Positions 27,416 through 36,300 of a stretch of 64,000 nt of DNA are shown in pieces. The notes below the pieces were generated by a model. It was not told where the DNA came from. It worked only from the letters and a program-made list of their open reading frames with translations, and did not search any database. The position numbers and the translations under genes were made by a program. The stretch is from Spirochaeta lutea (GTDB lineage: Bacteria; Spirochaetota; Spirochaetia; DSM-27196; Salinispiraceae). The first letter of the stretch is position 1. Each line of letters starts with the position of its first letter. Where the stretch lies: positions 147,359-211,358 of the forward strand of contig NZ_JNUP01000065.1 of NCBI RefSeq assembly GCF_000758165.1. The letters are read 5' to 3'.

Positions 27416-28522
27416 CTATTCACGCTCCAGGGGTACATCCACCATCCAGGAATGAACATCCTCCACCGCCCCGTATTGGATCCCCTTGAGGGTCTTAAGC
27501 AGATCGAGGGTTAGGTCGCCCATTTTACCCTGGTTGAATACCGAGGTTCTCCCCTGATGGGTCAGGGATTCGATGTAGCTGACCCCTGCGGCGGTCCCGG
27601 TTACAAAACACTCCTGCCCATCTTCCATGGCCTCGTCTATGCTGATGGGGCGCTCTTCCACCGCTACTCCCTTGTCCAGAGCCAGCTGAATAACCGATCG
27701 ACGGTTAATACCATTGAGAATCCGGTCTTCTACTGCAGGGGTTACCAGGGTGCCGTCCTTCAGTCGGAAGAAAATATTACAGCTAGATCCCTCTTCGATA
27801 AACCGGCCCTCCCGGGAATCGAGGAACACCGCCTCCATGTAGCCCTGGGCAATGGCCTGTTTCTTGGCCAGAGTGGGGATCACGTAATTGGCATTGCATT
27901 TTATCCAACCGGTGCCGTTGGGTGTTGCCCGGACCATGTCGGTGGTAATCGCTTTAGAATTGGCATCGGGATCAAAGTAGCTGCCCACCGGGGTGGCTGC
28001 GATAACAACCCAGGGAAAGGAGCTCAGGTTCAAACCGATGCCGCCCTCGCTCAGGGAGAAGGGACGCAGATACACCGAATCGGCGGTAACGAAGTGGTTG
28101 GCTTCCCATTCTTTCCAGTACTCGGGGCGGAACCCCAGGGCTGCATTTCGGGCCACGATCTGGATGACGGCCTTCTCGAAGAGGTCCCCGGGGTAGCCGG
28201 GCATTTTCAGCCCCTTCATGGAGGCCTCGAAGCGGGATGCATTCATGTCGGGGCGGAACACCTTCAATCCGCCCCCGGGCTGGGGGTAGGCCTTGAGGCC
28301 CTCAAAGCAGCCCATGCCGTATTGGCTGGTGTAATTTATTAGAGGAAGATCGGGAAAGCTGTTGCGCAGTGAAAGCAGGCTGGCCCGGTCGCTGTCTCCC
28401 ATCCGTGCTTCTTCTTCGGGGGTGCGGTGTGGCTTTTCCTGGAATTCCTCCACCCAGCCCTGTCCGTCATACTTCGCCTTGTACACCCAGGGGTACACAC
28501 TTAGGGTAAAACCTGCAGCCAT
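27416..28522 (-). CDS. ilvE: branched-chain amino acid aminotransferase
   Basis: 368 residues, fold-type IV PLP enzyme of the longer (mitochondrial/Gram-positive-like) class. It has YGMGCFEGLKAYPQPGG, FRPDMNASRF, the catalytic Lys in TGWIKCNANYVIP, and EEGSSCNIFFRLKDG with GINRRSVIQLA. It makes or degrades Leu, Ile and Val. I chose ATG 28522 because AAGGAGG lies 6 nt upstream; an ATG at 28546 is in frame but has no ribosome site. Confidence 0.9.
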   Translation of the reverse strand: MAAGFTLSVYPWVYKAKYDGQGWVEEFQEKPHRTPEEEARMGDSDRASLLSLRNSFPDLPLINYTSQYGMGCFEGLKAYPQPGGGLKVFRPDMNASRFEASMKGLKMPGYPGDLFEKAVIQIVARNAALGFRPEYWKEWEANHFVTADSVYLRPFSLSEGGIGLNLSSFPWVVIAATPVGSYFDPDANSKAITTDMVRATPNGTGWIKCNANYVIPTLAKKQAIAQGYMEAVFLDSREGRFIEEGSSCNIFFRLKDGTLVTPAVEDRILNGINRRSVIQLALDKGVAVEERPISIDEAMEDGQECFVTGTAAGVSYIESLTHQGRTSVFNQGKMGDLTLDLLKTLKGIQYGAVEDVHSWMVDVPLERE

Positions 28523-28544
28523 CTCAATCCTCCTTAGGACCTCC

Positions 28545-28574
28545 ATATTACGGCGTACCCCGAAGACAGGTCAA
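28545..28574 (-). promoter_or_regulatory. ilvE promoter
   Basis: Minus strand TTGACC (28574-28569), 18 bp, TAATAT (28550-28545). Confidence 0.6.
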
Positions 28575-28713
28575 TCCTCGCTCCCCGCCCTCGGCCGGTA
28601 TGATGCCGTATTGCCATCCTGCTGTATCTAAAAGTAGACAACTTGTGAAAATTGAAACAGCGGCTATAACTGAATACTAATCAATTACCCCGGGGCGCCC
28701 CTAGCTAAAAAAC

Positions 28714-28743
28714 TTGACAGTAAATTCAGCTGGTTGCTATACT
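28714..28743 (+). promoter_or_regulatory. strong promoter of the outer-membrane protein gene
   Basis: TTGACA (28714-28719), 18 bp, TATACT (28738-28743), with an A-rich stretch (AGCTAAAAAAC) just upstream. Near consensus, in keeping with the expected high expression. Confidence 0.75.
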
Positions 28744-28765
28744 GATTCAGAAATCCTAAGAATAA

Positions 28766-28798
28766 GGGGAAACCCTGACGGCCGTAGGCCTCAGCCCC
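28766..28798 (+). promoter_or_regulatory. stable hairpin in the 5' leader of the outer-membrane protein mRNA
   Basis: GGGG (28766-28769) pairs with CCCC (28795-28798), and inside it CTGA-GGCC pairs with GGCC-TCAG around a GTA loop with one bulged C. It sits between the promoter and the AAGGAGG ribosome site in a ~72-nt leader. It could stabilise the mRNA or modulate its translation. Confidence 0.5.
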
Positions 28799-28821
28799 GC
28801 AACCTTCAAGGAGGAACTTAA

Positions 28822-29967
28822 ATGAAGAAGTTAACTCTCGTACTTGCTGCTCTTCTTCTGGTAAGCGCTGGCGCATTCGCTGTTGATGTGGTGCCCACTG
28901 CTGCTATCGAAGGAAACGCGTCTGTTACCTTTGGTATCGACCTGAACGATACCTCAACTGGTCTTGCAAATGCCAATGAGGCAAAGCTGACCATCACCCT
29001 GGTACCCGAGGATACCACCGAGTCTAAGGGCGAAGGTGCTCCCACCGGGTTCATCACCCTGAAGTTTGATGCTATGGGTAATTCCGATGACGGTAACTTT
29101 ACCCTCCGGGCTTCTGTAGACGCTGCTAAGTTGAACCTGACCGACATGATCAGCCTGAACATCCTCGGTCTCGACAAGACCGTGAACAAGGCTTCTACCG
29201 GTATGGGAATCAATCCCGGACTCAAGATCGAATCTGCTGTTGTAGCTGATGTTTCTGAAGCTGTTGCAGAAGAGCACAAGGGTCTTGGAATCGGTTTCGA
29301 CTTCGGCGCCGCTACCCTTGATCTGGGCGTAAGCTCTGCATATGACTGGATTGCTGCTGACAAGAATACTGATAACGACTACAGCTTCTACGCTGGTGTT
29401 GCCCTTACCGCTGTTGAAAACCTGACCGCTGAAGTTGCCTTCAATTTCGAGTTGGAAAATAATACTTGGGGCTTGGGTATTAAGGCCGGTTACGACCTGG
29501 GCATCGTTCCCATCCTTGTTGGATTTGATTTCAACTCCTCCAATGCATGGCAGCTTGGTGCCGGTCTTGCTCTGAAGCTTGGCGACGGCGAAAAAGAAGC
29601 CTTCGGTGCTGATGATCCTAAGTTCAAAGAAGGACTTACTGTAGGATTCGGTATGGATAGTGCCGATCCCATGGGCATTGACCTTACTGCATCTTTCTTC
29701 GACGGAGCCCTGATTCCTGTTGTAGACCTCCTGGTAGTATTCGAAATGGCTAATCTTGAAAATCTCGGTCTCGGTGTACGTGCCGACTTCGACCTGGGCG
29801 ACATCGATCCCTATGCTGAGTTCAAGCACACTGCTGCTGCAAACGCTCTTGAAGTTGGTGTAAGCATGGCTGTTATCGACCTGACCACCTTCACCCTGAA
29901 GTATGTGAGCACCGATCTCGGAGACGACAGCGGTGTTATCACCTTCGAAACCAAGGTTTCTTTCTAA
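28822..29967 (+). CDS. major outer-membrane beta-barrel protein
   Basis: 381 residues with a signal peptide cut at AGAFA-VDVV. The rest is alternating hydrophobic/polar beta strands rich in Gly, Asp, Ala and Leu (VGFDFNSSNAWQLGAGLALK, AEVAFNFELENNTWGLGIKA) and ends in an aromatic residue (ETKVSF), the outer-membrane insertion signal. Codon use differs from its neighbours: strong preference for a few codons (CTG, GGT, GCT, GAC), a sign of very high expression, as for a major porin. Excellent ribosome site AAGGAGG 7 nt upstream. Own promoter and terminator. Confidence 0.8.
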   Translation: MKKLTLVLAALLLVSAGAFAVDVVPTAAIEGNASVTFGIDLNDTSTGLANANEAKLTITLVPEDTTESKGEGAPTGFITLKFDAMGNSDDGNFTLRASVDAAKLNLTDMISLNILGLDKTVNKASTGMGINPGLKIESAVVADVSEAVAEEHKGLGIGFDFGAATLDLGVSSAYDWIAADKNTDNDYSFYAGVALTAVENLTAEVAFNFELENNTWGLGIKAGYDLGIVPILVGFDFNSSNAWQLGAGLALKLGDGEKEAFGADDPKFKEGLTVGFGMDSADPMGIDLTASFFDGALIPVVDLLVVFEMANLENLGLGVRADFDLGDIDPYAEFKHTAAANALEVGVSMAVIDLTTFTLKYVSTDLGDDSGVITFETKVSF

Positions 29968-29992
29968 GTTAGACCTTAGTTAGGTTCTTGTG

Positions 29993-30026
29993 AGGCTGTC
30001 CTGCCTGGTGCGGGGCAGCCTTTTTT
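29993..30026 (+). terminator. rho-independent terminator of the outer-membrane protein gene
   Basis: AGGCTG...CC pairs with GG...CAGCCT around CTGCCTGGTGCG-type loop, followed by six T (30021-30026), 25 bp after the stop codon. Confidence 0.85.
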
Positions 30027-30075
30027 GTTACCCTGGCGTATAGTCAATTGTTACCCAGCCGTTGGAGGATGATGA

Positions 30076-30756
30076 ATGAGAAAGATTGTAACTGTAATAC
30101 TGCTTCTGAGCTCAGCAGCCCTGGTTATCGGACAGACTGCCATCCAGGGAGAGGGTTGGCGACTGAACGCCTACCCCTATGCCGAGGATATTCAGGAACT
30201 GGTGAACCGGGAGATCCAGGACGGGTATGTACCTGCGGGGCTACATGTGGTCCCCGGAGAATCCATCATGGTGCTCTTCCATGAATCGGATCAGGAGATA
30301 GATCAGTGGGCCTTGGTGGCTATCGATTCCCTGGACCGGGTTAATGCCGAGGTGTCCGGGTTCCTGCAGGAGGGCTGGCTTCCTGTGGATTTCTCCATGA
30401 CCGGGGAGGATATGCATGTGCTGTTTCTGAAAACCGATTACGAGTTTACAAGCTGGCGGATTGTTACGGCCACCTCGGACAGCGATGAAGCCCTGCTTTC
30501 GATCATCGGGGATGTAACCAAAACCCAATTCGACGAAGACCGAATTCTATTCGGGGTAAACGCTCTGGGTAATCAGGTACACCTGCTTTTTGTTGATTCC
30601 GATACCCTGTTAGCCAATAGTCAGATGGCTGTTCAGGTCTATCCAAACGACGGGGAGGCATTTTACAACGCCCTGAACGAACATCTGGCAGCCGGAGCAG
30701 TTCCGGGTGGATTTGCCCTGAGCCAGGACCGGGTGGTCATTCCTTTCTTCCGCTAG
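30076..30756 (+). CDS. secreted protein of unknown function
   Basis: 226 residues with a signal peptide (VTVILLLSSAALVIGQ). The mature part appears to contain three repeats of ~60 residues, each with a helix then PVDFSMTGEDMHVLFLKTD-like strands (compare VPAGLHVVPGESIMVLFHES and VPGGFALSQDRVVIPFFR). This internal repetition suggests a propeller-like or tandem alpha/beta fold. GGAGG precedes the ATG. I do not recognise the family. Confidence 0.65.
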   Translation: MRKIVTVILLLSSAALVIGQTAIQGEGWRLNAYPYAEDIQELVNREIQDGYVPAGLHVVPGESIMVLFHESDQEIDQWALVAIDSLDRVNAEVSGFLQEGWLPVDFSMTGEDMHVLFLKTDYEFTSWRIVTATSDSDEALLSIIGDVTKTQFDEDRILFGVNALGNQVHLLFVDSDTLLANSQMAVQVYPNDGEAFYNALNEHLAAGAVPGGFALSQDRVVIPFFR

Positions 30757-30868
30757 GTCAGCAAAAAAAACTGCTTTTTTCTCATCGGTTTGAAGCAAAA
30801 CCACTGTTTCTCACGGATATAAGGTATGACGCGTCGGAAGCAACCTAATGATTCAAGGAGAAGCAGAA

Positions 30869-31321
30869 ATGAGCAATTTTAATCAGGTACTGATAGAGGG
30901 TAATCTAACCCGGGATCCGGAGCAGCGCCTTACCCCCAAGGGTACAAAGGTGACGGTTTTCTCCATAGCCTCCAACCGGTATTTTGGAAGCGGCGAAAAC
31001 CGAACCGAAGAGGTGAGTTTTTTCGAGATCGAGGCCTGGAACCGGCTTGCTGAGGTGTGTGGTGAGTATCTGACCAAGGGACGCGGTGTGCGGGTTATCG
31101 GCAGGTTGAAACAGGACCGCTGGGAAACCCCCGAGGGAGAGCACCGGAGTAAGGTTAAGGTTATAGCCCGGGAGGTTGAATTCAAACCCCAGGCAAGCCG
31201 TCAGGAAACCGAGGCCCTTAAGTCTGCAGTAGATGGAACCGAGGATGGGAATAGCCTCCCCGATGACGGTACCCAAACCGATAAGGCAGCGGCCGAACGC
31301 CCCGAGGCGATGGTTATCTAG
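30869..31321 (+). CDS. ssb: single-stranded DNA-binding protein
   Basis: 150 residues from ATG 30869 (AAGGAG 9 nt upstream). OB-fold motifs: NQVLIEGNLTRDPEQRLTPK, VTVFSIASNRYF, VSFFEIEAWNRLAEVCGEYL, GRGVRVIGRLKQDRW. The C-terminal tail is acidic but ends PEAMVI rather than the usual DDIPF tip that recruits partner proteins. It may therefore be an accessory SSB rather than the replicative one. Confidence 0.88.
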   Translation: MSNFNQVLIEGNLTRDPEQRLTPKGTKVTVFSIASNRYFGSGENRTEEVSFFEIEAWNRLAEVCGEYLTKGRGVRVIGRLKQDRWETPEGEHRSKVKVIAREVEFKPQASRQETEALKSAVDGTEDGNSLPDDGTQTDKAAAERPEAMVI

Positions 31322-31430
31322 CTAAATCCGGGTTACAACCCTTCTGGTAAGCTCGAAACCCGCGGATGGGAGTTGATGAGTTCCTCTTTGGTCTGAGTAG
31401 TCTTGGACAGATGGTAGTATGCTCCTGATT

Positions 31431-31462
31431 GCCGGAATGCCGCGAGGTGTTTCGGCTTTTTT
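31431..31462 (+). terminator. rho-independent terminator after ssb
   Basis: GCCGGAA (31431-31437) pairs with TTTCGGC (31450-31456, one G-T pair), followed by six T. It is 110 bp after the ssb stop and separates it from the trp leader. Confidence 0.65.
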
Positions 31463-31485
31463 GTGGTCTCTGGAAAAAAAAAGCC

Positions 31486-31514
31486 TTGACCCCGGAGGAA
31501 TTTCCTTTTAAGCT
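31486..31514 (+). promoter_or_regulatory. candidate trp operon promoter
   Basis: TTGACC (31486-31491), 17 bp, TAAGCT (31509-31514), preceded by a nine-A tract that could act as an UP element. The -10 is only 7 nt before the leader-peptide ATG, so the leader peptide would be translated from a leaderless mRNA. Confidence 0.45.
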
Positions 31515-31521
31515 GAACCCC

Positions 31522-31593
31522 ATGAAGCGTTACTGTATAGAGAAACACTGCAAGCGAAATCTCAGTAACATTTGGAACTGGCGCCCCATGTAG
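31522..31593 (+). CDS. trpL: trp operon leader peptide
   Basis: A 23-codon frame, MKRYCIEKHCKRNLSNIWNW followed by RPM, with Trp codons at positions 18 and 20 (31573-31575 and 31579-31581). It ends just before overlapping RNA stems and a strong terminator upstream of trpE. Two Trp in 23 residues, at the edge of the first RNA stem, is the hallmark of ribosome-mediated attenuation. No Shine-Dalgarno is present. Confidence 0.75.
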   Translation: MKRYCIEKHCKRNLSNIWNWRPM

Positions 31594-31656
31594 GATTGTT
31601 CCCGGGTGCTGCTGTGTCCTAAAGGTCCATCCGCTCTCGGGATGGACCTTTTTTTT
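31581..31656 (+). promoter_or_regulatory. trp attenuator (alternative hairpins plus terminator)
   Basis: Three competing stems are readable. 1:2 = GCGCCC (31581-31586) with GGGTGC (31604-31609). 2:3 antiterminator = CGGGTG (31603-31608) with CATCCG (31628-31633). 3:4 terminator = GGTCCATCC (31624-31632) with GGATGGACC (31640-31648), followed by eight T (31649-31656). Segment 1 begins in the second Trp codon, so a ribosome stalled there would free segment 2 to form the antiterminator. All three stems were found by eye. Confidence 0.75.
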
Positions 31657-31718
31657 AGGTCAGGGATTAACGGGGATGCTAAACCTTGTATTGAGATACG
31701 ATGAGGAGCGGAGGATTC

Positions 31719-33167
31719 ATGGATGCGAAGAATCAGGTTGTAAAAATAGTTGCCGGGGAGAGGTTCACACCACTGACCTTGGCCAAAAAGCTCGGAGCCC
31801 GGATCATTCTGGAGAGCTCCAGTTTTCAGAAGGGAAGAGAGCGCTACAGCGTGCTCATGGTACAGGAGGCCTTTCAGGTTGAGCAGAGAGACGGTCAGGT
31901 GTTTTTTAGTCCTGCGGATCGGCCGTTAGAGCGCTACCGCCTGAAGAGCAGCGCCAGAGACATTTTGGATGTACTCCTATACTTTGCAAACCAGCATAAA
32001 CCCCCTCACCAGGACTTTCCCTTTCCGGCGGGAGGCGTCGGATTTTTAAGTTTCGAATTCGCCAGGTACTGCGACACCATACCCTTCCGGGATAAACCGA
32101 ATAGTCTCGGACTCCCCGAGGCCCGGTTTCTCTTTGGACACGTATTCATCATCTTCGATCATTATACGGATCTCCTGTACATCATCGGGTTGAATTACAA
32201 AGAACACAGCATTGACCTGCATGCCGCCCTAGAGGAAACCGAGGCCCGCATTAACGATCTGAACTTCAATTATCTGCAGGATGATGAGACTGCCTATCCC
32301 TGTGTCAGGCTGACCGGCCACGAAGCAGATGAGGAATACAAGAAAAATGTTGAGGCCATCCGTAGGGAGGTGGTAGCGGGAAACCTGCTCCAAGGGGTTC
32401 CCAGCCGGCGGCTGCAGTTTAAGACGGAGATTCCGGCGTTAGAGGCCTACCGGAGGCTGCGGAGGACCAATCCGAGTCCCTACCTGTTTTACCTAAACTT
32501 TGGGGAATACGAGTTGTTCGGTGCAAGCCCTGAGGTCCATTGCAAGGTTAAGGAGGGACGGGCTGTGGTCCGCCCCATTGCCGGTACCCGGCGGCGGGGG
32601 GCTACCCGGGCTGAGGATCTGGATCTGGAGCGGGAACTTCTAGGGGATCCCAAGGAGCGGGCCGAACACCTCATGCTGGTGGATCTTGGCAGGAACGACC
32701 TTGGCCGGGTCTGTGAACCGGGAACGGTGCAGGTTAAGGATTATATGATAATCGAGCGATATAGCCATGTCATGCATATTGTGAGTCAGGTGGAAGGCGA
32801 TTTACTTGAGGGTAAGACCGGCGCCGACGCCCTGCGGGCTACCTTTCCTGCGGGAACGGTTTCCGGCGCTCCGAAGATACAGGCAATAAAGACCATTGAC
32901 GCCCTGGAAACAGAACGGCGGGGGTTTTATGCCGGGGTCGTGGGGTATATGGAGCCCGGGGGTAATCTGGATACCTGTATAGCCATCCGCAGCGCATTGA
33001 AACAGGGCGAGGTTCTGACCTTGCAGGCCGGCGGGGGAATTGTGTTTGATTCCAAGGCTGATCGGGAACTGGAGGAGACCAACGAAAAACTTGGGGCGTT
33101 GCTTCGGGCCATCGGCGCTGAGCAGCAGCCGTTGAATCACCCTGAAAAAAGCGAGGAAACCCGATGA
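31719..33167 (+). CDS. trpE: anthranilate synthase component I
   Basis: 482 residues from ATG 31719, which has GGAGG 6 nt upstream. Converts chorismate and ammonia/glutamine to anthranilate with TrpG. C-terminal chorismate-binding motifs: [67 protein letters not shown]. An ILESSS element near residue 34 matches the LLES region that binds feedback Trp, so end-product inhibition is likely on top of attenuation. Stop overlaps the trpGD start by 4 bp. Confidence 0.95.
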   Translation: MDAKNQVVKIVAGERFTPLTLAKKLGARIILESSSFQKGRERYSVLMVQEAFQVEQRDGQVFFSPADRPLERYRLKSSARDILDVLLYFANQHKPPHQDFPFPAGGVGFLSFEFARYCDTIPFRDKPNSLGLPEARFLFGHVFIIFDHYTDLLYIIGLNYKEHSIDLHAALEETEARINDLNFNYLQDDETAYPCVRLTGHEADEEYKKNVEAIRREVVAGNLLQGVPSRRLQFKTEIPALEAYRRLRRTNPSPYLFYLNFGEYELFGASPEVHCKVKEGRAVVRPIAGTRRRGATRAEDLDLERELLGDPKERAEHLMLVDLGRNDLGRVCEPGTVQVKDYMIIERYSHVMHIVSQVEGDLLEGKTGADALRATFPAGTVSGAPKIQAIKTIDALETERRGFYAGVVGYMEPGGNLDTCIAIRSALKQGEVLTLQAGGGIVFDSKADRELEETNEKLGALLRAIGAEQQPLNHPEKSEETR

Positions 33168-34831
33168 TTGTATTAATCGATAATTATGATTCGTTTACCC
33201 ATAATCTGTACCAGTATCTGACTGAGATAACCTCTTTGGAGGTGCGGGTTGTTCGAAATGACCGGATTGATGTCCAGGGGATTCGGCGTTGGAAGCCGAG
33301 CCATATCATTATCAGCCCCGGACCGGGACGGCCCGAGGATGCCGGGATCAGCCTGGAGGTGGTGAAGGCCTTTGCCGGGGAGCTGCCTATTCTTGGTGTT
33401 TGTCTTGGGCACCAGGCTATAGCCCAGGCCTTCGGTGCGCGGATCGTGAGCGCCCAGGAGATTGTTCACGGTAAGGCTGAACCCATAACCCTGGATGGTA
33501 AGGGGTTGTTCCGTGCGATTCCCAGCCCGGGGGTGTTCACCCGGTACCATAGTTTGGCGGTGGAGGAGAGTACCCTGGGGGAGGAGTTCGAGATTACCGC
33601 CCGGGCGGATGATGGAGAAATCATGGGAATTCGCCATCGGGAGTTTGTGCTCGAGGGTGTCCAGTTTCATCCGGAGTCCATCGCCAGTGAGTACGGGAAA
33701 ACACTGCTTCGGAACTTTTTGAACTACCGGCGTCAGCCCTTCGTAGGCGCCCAGCTTCTGAGTGCCATCAGCCGGGGAGAGGATCTTACAGCCGAGCAGG
33801 CGGAGAGCTTTATGGAGGAGCTTACCGAGGGAAACCTGTCGGATATCCAGATAGCCGGGTTTTTGACTGCCCTTAATACCAAGGGAATCGCCGCCGACGA
33901 GATTGCCGGTTGTGCCCGGGTGCTCCAGCGCAAGCGGGTGAAAATCACCAGTTCCAAACCGTGCTTGGATACCTGCGGTACCGGTGGGGATGGTCTGGGG
34001 ACCTTCAATATTTCCAGTTTATCGGCCTTGGTAGCATCGGCCTGCGGCGCCCGGGTGGCCAAACACGGGAATCGGGCGGTGAGCAGCCGGAGCGGTAGCG
34101 CAGAGTTCTATAAGGCCCTGGGGTTTGTTATAGAGCTCAGTCCGGGGGATACCTCCGCCCTGCTGGAGCGGAACGATTTCGCCTTCCTTTTTGCACCCAC
34201 GTACCACGGCGCCATGCGGTTCGCTGCTCCTGCCCGGCGGGAACTCAAGGTAAAGACAATAATGAACCTTCTGGGCCCCTTGGCGAATCCTGCGGCGGCG
34301 GATTATCAGCTCATCGGCGTGTACAGTGAGGACCTTTGCCCGGTTATCGCCCGGGCCGCCCATATGCTGGGAATCAAGCGGGGGATGGTAGTCCATGGCC
34401 GGGACGGCGAGGATGAACTTTCGGTGGTCACGACCAGCCGGGTGGTGGAGTTCGATGAACAGGGCAGGCTGACATCCTACGATTTTGACCCTGCCTCCAT
34501 TGGTATTTCCGGGTTTACCATTGATGATTTAATCGGTGGCGATGCAGACCTGAATGCGGAGCTTGCCCGGCAGGTGGTACGGGGCCAGGGGGTTGCCGCC
34601 ATCCGAGAATCCGTCTGCCTGAACGCGGGGGCGGCATTAAAACTCTACGGTCTTGCCGGTTCTATAAAAGAAGGGTACCAGATAGCGAAAGCCGCCCTGC
34701 AATCCGGGAAGGTAGCCAGGAAAATTGAGGATACGATCTTCCTGAGCCGGCGTCTTCGGGAAGAGGCAGAGGCGGCGGAGGCTGGCGAATCGGACAAATC
34801 CCTCCAGAGCACCGGAGGTCGCGTTTCATGA
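33164..34831 (+). CDS. trpGD: fused anthranilate synthase glutaminase / anthranilate phosphoribosyltransferase
   Basis: 555 residues. Residues 1-190 are a class I glutamine amidotransferase with triad Cys80 (GVCLGHQA), His169 and Glu171 (QFHPES). From ~195 on is Trp[38 protein letters not shown] (PRPP loop), [16 protein letters not shown] and [13 protein letters not shown]. The fusion has the same order as in enterobacteria. ATGA overlaps join it to trpE and trpCF, so translation is coupled along the operon. Confidence 0.95.
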   Translation: MIVLIDNYDSFTHNLYQYLTEITSLEVRVVRNDRIDVQGIRRWKPSHIIISPGPGRPEDAGISLEVVKAFAGELPILGVCLGHQAIAQAFGARIVSAQEIVHGKAEPITLDGKGLFRAIPSPGVFTRYHSLAVEESTLGEEFEITARADDGEIMGIRHREFVLEGVQFHPESIASEYGKTLLRNFLNYRRQPFVGAQLLSAISRGEDLTAEQAESFMEELTEGNLSDIQIAGFLTALNTKGIAADEIAGCARVLQRKRVKITSSKPCLDTCGTGGDGLGTFNISSLSALVASACGARVAKHGNRAVSSRSGSAEFYKALGFVIELSPGDTSALLERNDFAFLFAPTYHGAMRFAAPARRELKVKTIMNLLGPLANPAAADYQLIGVYSEDLCPVIARAAHMLGIKRGMVVHGRDGEDELSVVTTSRVVEFDEQGRLTSYDFDPASIGISGFTIDDLIGGDADLNAELARQVVRGQGVAAIRESVCLNAGAALKLYGLAGSIKEGYQIAKAALQSGKVARKIEDTIFLSRRLREEAEAAEAGESDKSLQSTGGRVS

Positions 34832-36300
34832 ATATCCGGGATGAGATCGTAGAAAAACGCCGTCAACGAATTGCCAGCCACGGGCATACCATGGGTTGTT
34901 CTGTTCCTGAGGAGCGTAGGGTACCAGTGCTTCACTTCGGATCCGATCCTCTGGTTATTTGCGAGGTAAAACGCAGGAGCCCGAGTAAGGGAGTCATTGC
35001 TGAAGAATTAGATCCGGTGAAGCAGGTCGGTTTGTATGCCCAAAGCGGCATCACCTCGGTGTCCGTTTTAACCGAAGAAGACTATTTTTCTGGCAGCCTG
35101 GCTGATTTGATGGCAGTGAAGGAAGCCTTCCCTGGAGTAGCGGTCCTGCGCAAGGATTTTTTGGTGGATGTATCGGATGTGGATGTCAGCTACCGTGCCG
35201 GAGCCGATGCTGTTTTATTGATTGCCTCCATGCTGACTCCGCCGCTTCTCGGTGCCATGCTTGAACGGGCCCGGGGGCTGGGCATGCAGGCCCTTGTAGA
35301 GGTCCATTCCCTGGAGGATGTGGAGAAGGTTCGTCCCCTCCGGCCTCAGCTTATGGGAATCAATTCCAGGAACCTGGAGACCTTCCAGGTTGATCTCCTA
35401 GACCCCCTGGTGTTGTTGCCTGCCATTGATTGGCCGGCCAGGGTGGTTTTCGAGTCAGGAATCTTCCAAGCCCACCAGGCATTCTGGGCAGGCCAGGCGG
35501 GATTTTCCGGGGTTCTGGTGGGAGAGGCGGCGGTTCGGAACTCCCGGCTGCCCGGTCTATTAGGGCCTGCCCTGGAACAGGGGATTGCGGCTGGACGGAA
35601 GGGCCCGGAGTCCTTTTGGCCCGTGCTTGCCAGAAGGTTGTTTAGTCTGCGACTCGGTGTCGGTGGAGGCCGTAAGGGCTATGGCGGTCCACTGGTAAAG
35701 ATCTGCGGAATAACGAACCGGGAGGATGCAGAGCTAGGGGTTTCCCTTGGAGCGGATGTTCTGGGATTAGTCTTTGTTCCCAGCCCCCGGCAGGTCGGCA
35801 TGGAAACTGCAGCTGCTCTGGCGGATCTGCCGGTGTTAAAAGCCGCTGTGGTGTACGCCGGGGGGCCGGAGTTTGAGACCGCCCTGGAGGCTGTCCGGAA
35901 TGGATTTATTGATGTGCTCCAGCTCCATGGGGATGAGGAGCCTGAGGAATGTTGGCAGATTCCCGTGCCCTGGTATAAGGCGCTTCGGGTGAAGGATCGG
36001 AAGGTTGTAGACATGGCCTCGGCGTATTTGAGCCCCCGGATCTTATTCGATGCCTACCACCCGGATCTCCGGGGAGGTTCGGGCAGAACCATGGATGAAG
36101 GCTCATTGGAGGCGGCGGGTAGACAGCCGGGCCCCTGGTTGGCCGGTGGATTGAACGACCGAAACATCCGGGGCTTTCTGGAGGGCTACGAGCCGGAACT
36201 TGTGGATGTTTCCAGCGGTCTGGAGGCTGAGCCGGGGAGGAAAGATCCGGAGAAGATGAAACGGTTTTTTGAGGAGATTCATAATGTCAGATCCCGATAG
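34828..36300 (+). CDS. trpCF: fused indole-3-glycerol-phosphate synthase / phosphoribosylanthranilate isomerase
   Basis: 490 residues. The N-terminal ~265 are [50 protein letters not shown] and GVLVGEAAV. From ~288 is [24 protein letters not shown] with the catalytic Cys, [22 protein letters not shown] and [10 protein letters not shown] with VDVSSGLE near the end. Together they turn PRA into indole-3-glycerol phosphate. A linker of Gly/Arg residues joins the two barrels. The end overlaps trpB by 17 bp. Confidence 0.95.
   Translation: MNIRDEIVEKRRQRIASHGHTMGCSVPEERRVPVLHFGSDPLVICEVKRRSPSKGVIAEELDPVKQVGLYAQSGITSVSVLTEEDYFSGSLADLMAVKEAFPGVAVLRKDFLVDVSDVDVSYRAGADAVLLIASMLTPPLLGAMLERARGLGMQALVEVHSLEDVEKVRPLRPQLMGINSRNLETFQVDLLDPLVLLPAIDWPARVVFESGIFQAHQAFWAGQAGFSGVLVGEAAVRNSRLPGLLGPALEQGIAAGRKGPESFWPVLARRLFSLRLGVGGGRKGYGGPLVKICGITNREDAELGVSLGADVLGLVFVPSPRQVGMETAAALADLPVLKAAVVYAGGPEFETALEAVRNGFIDVLQLHGDEEPEECWQIPVPWYKALRVKDRKVVDMASAYLSPRILFDAYHPDLRGGSGRTMDEGSLEAAGRQPGPWLAGGLNDRNIRGFLEGYEPELVDVSSGLEAEPGRKDPEKMKRFFEEIHNVRSR

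Noticed and set aside
30761-30781. AGCA...TGCT followed by six T as a terminator after the secreted protein gene
   Set aside because: Only a 4-bp stem with an A-rich loop; too weak to call.
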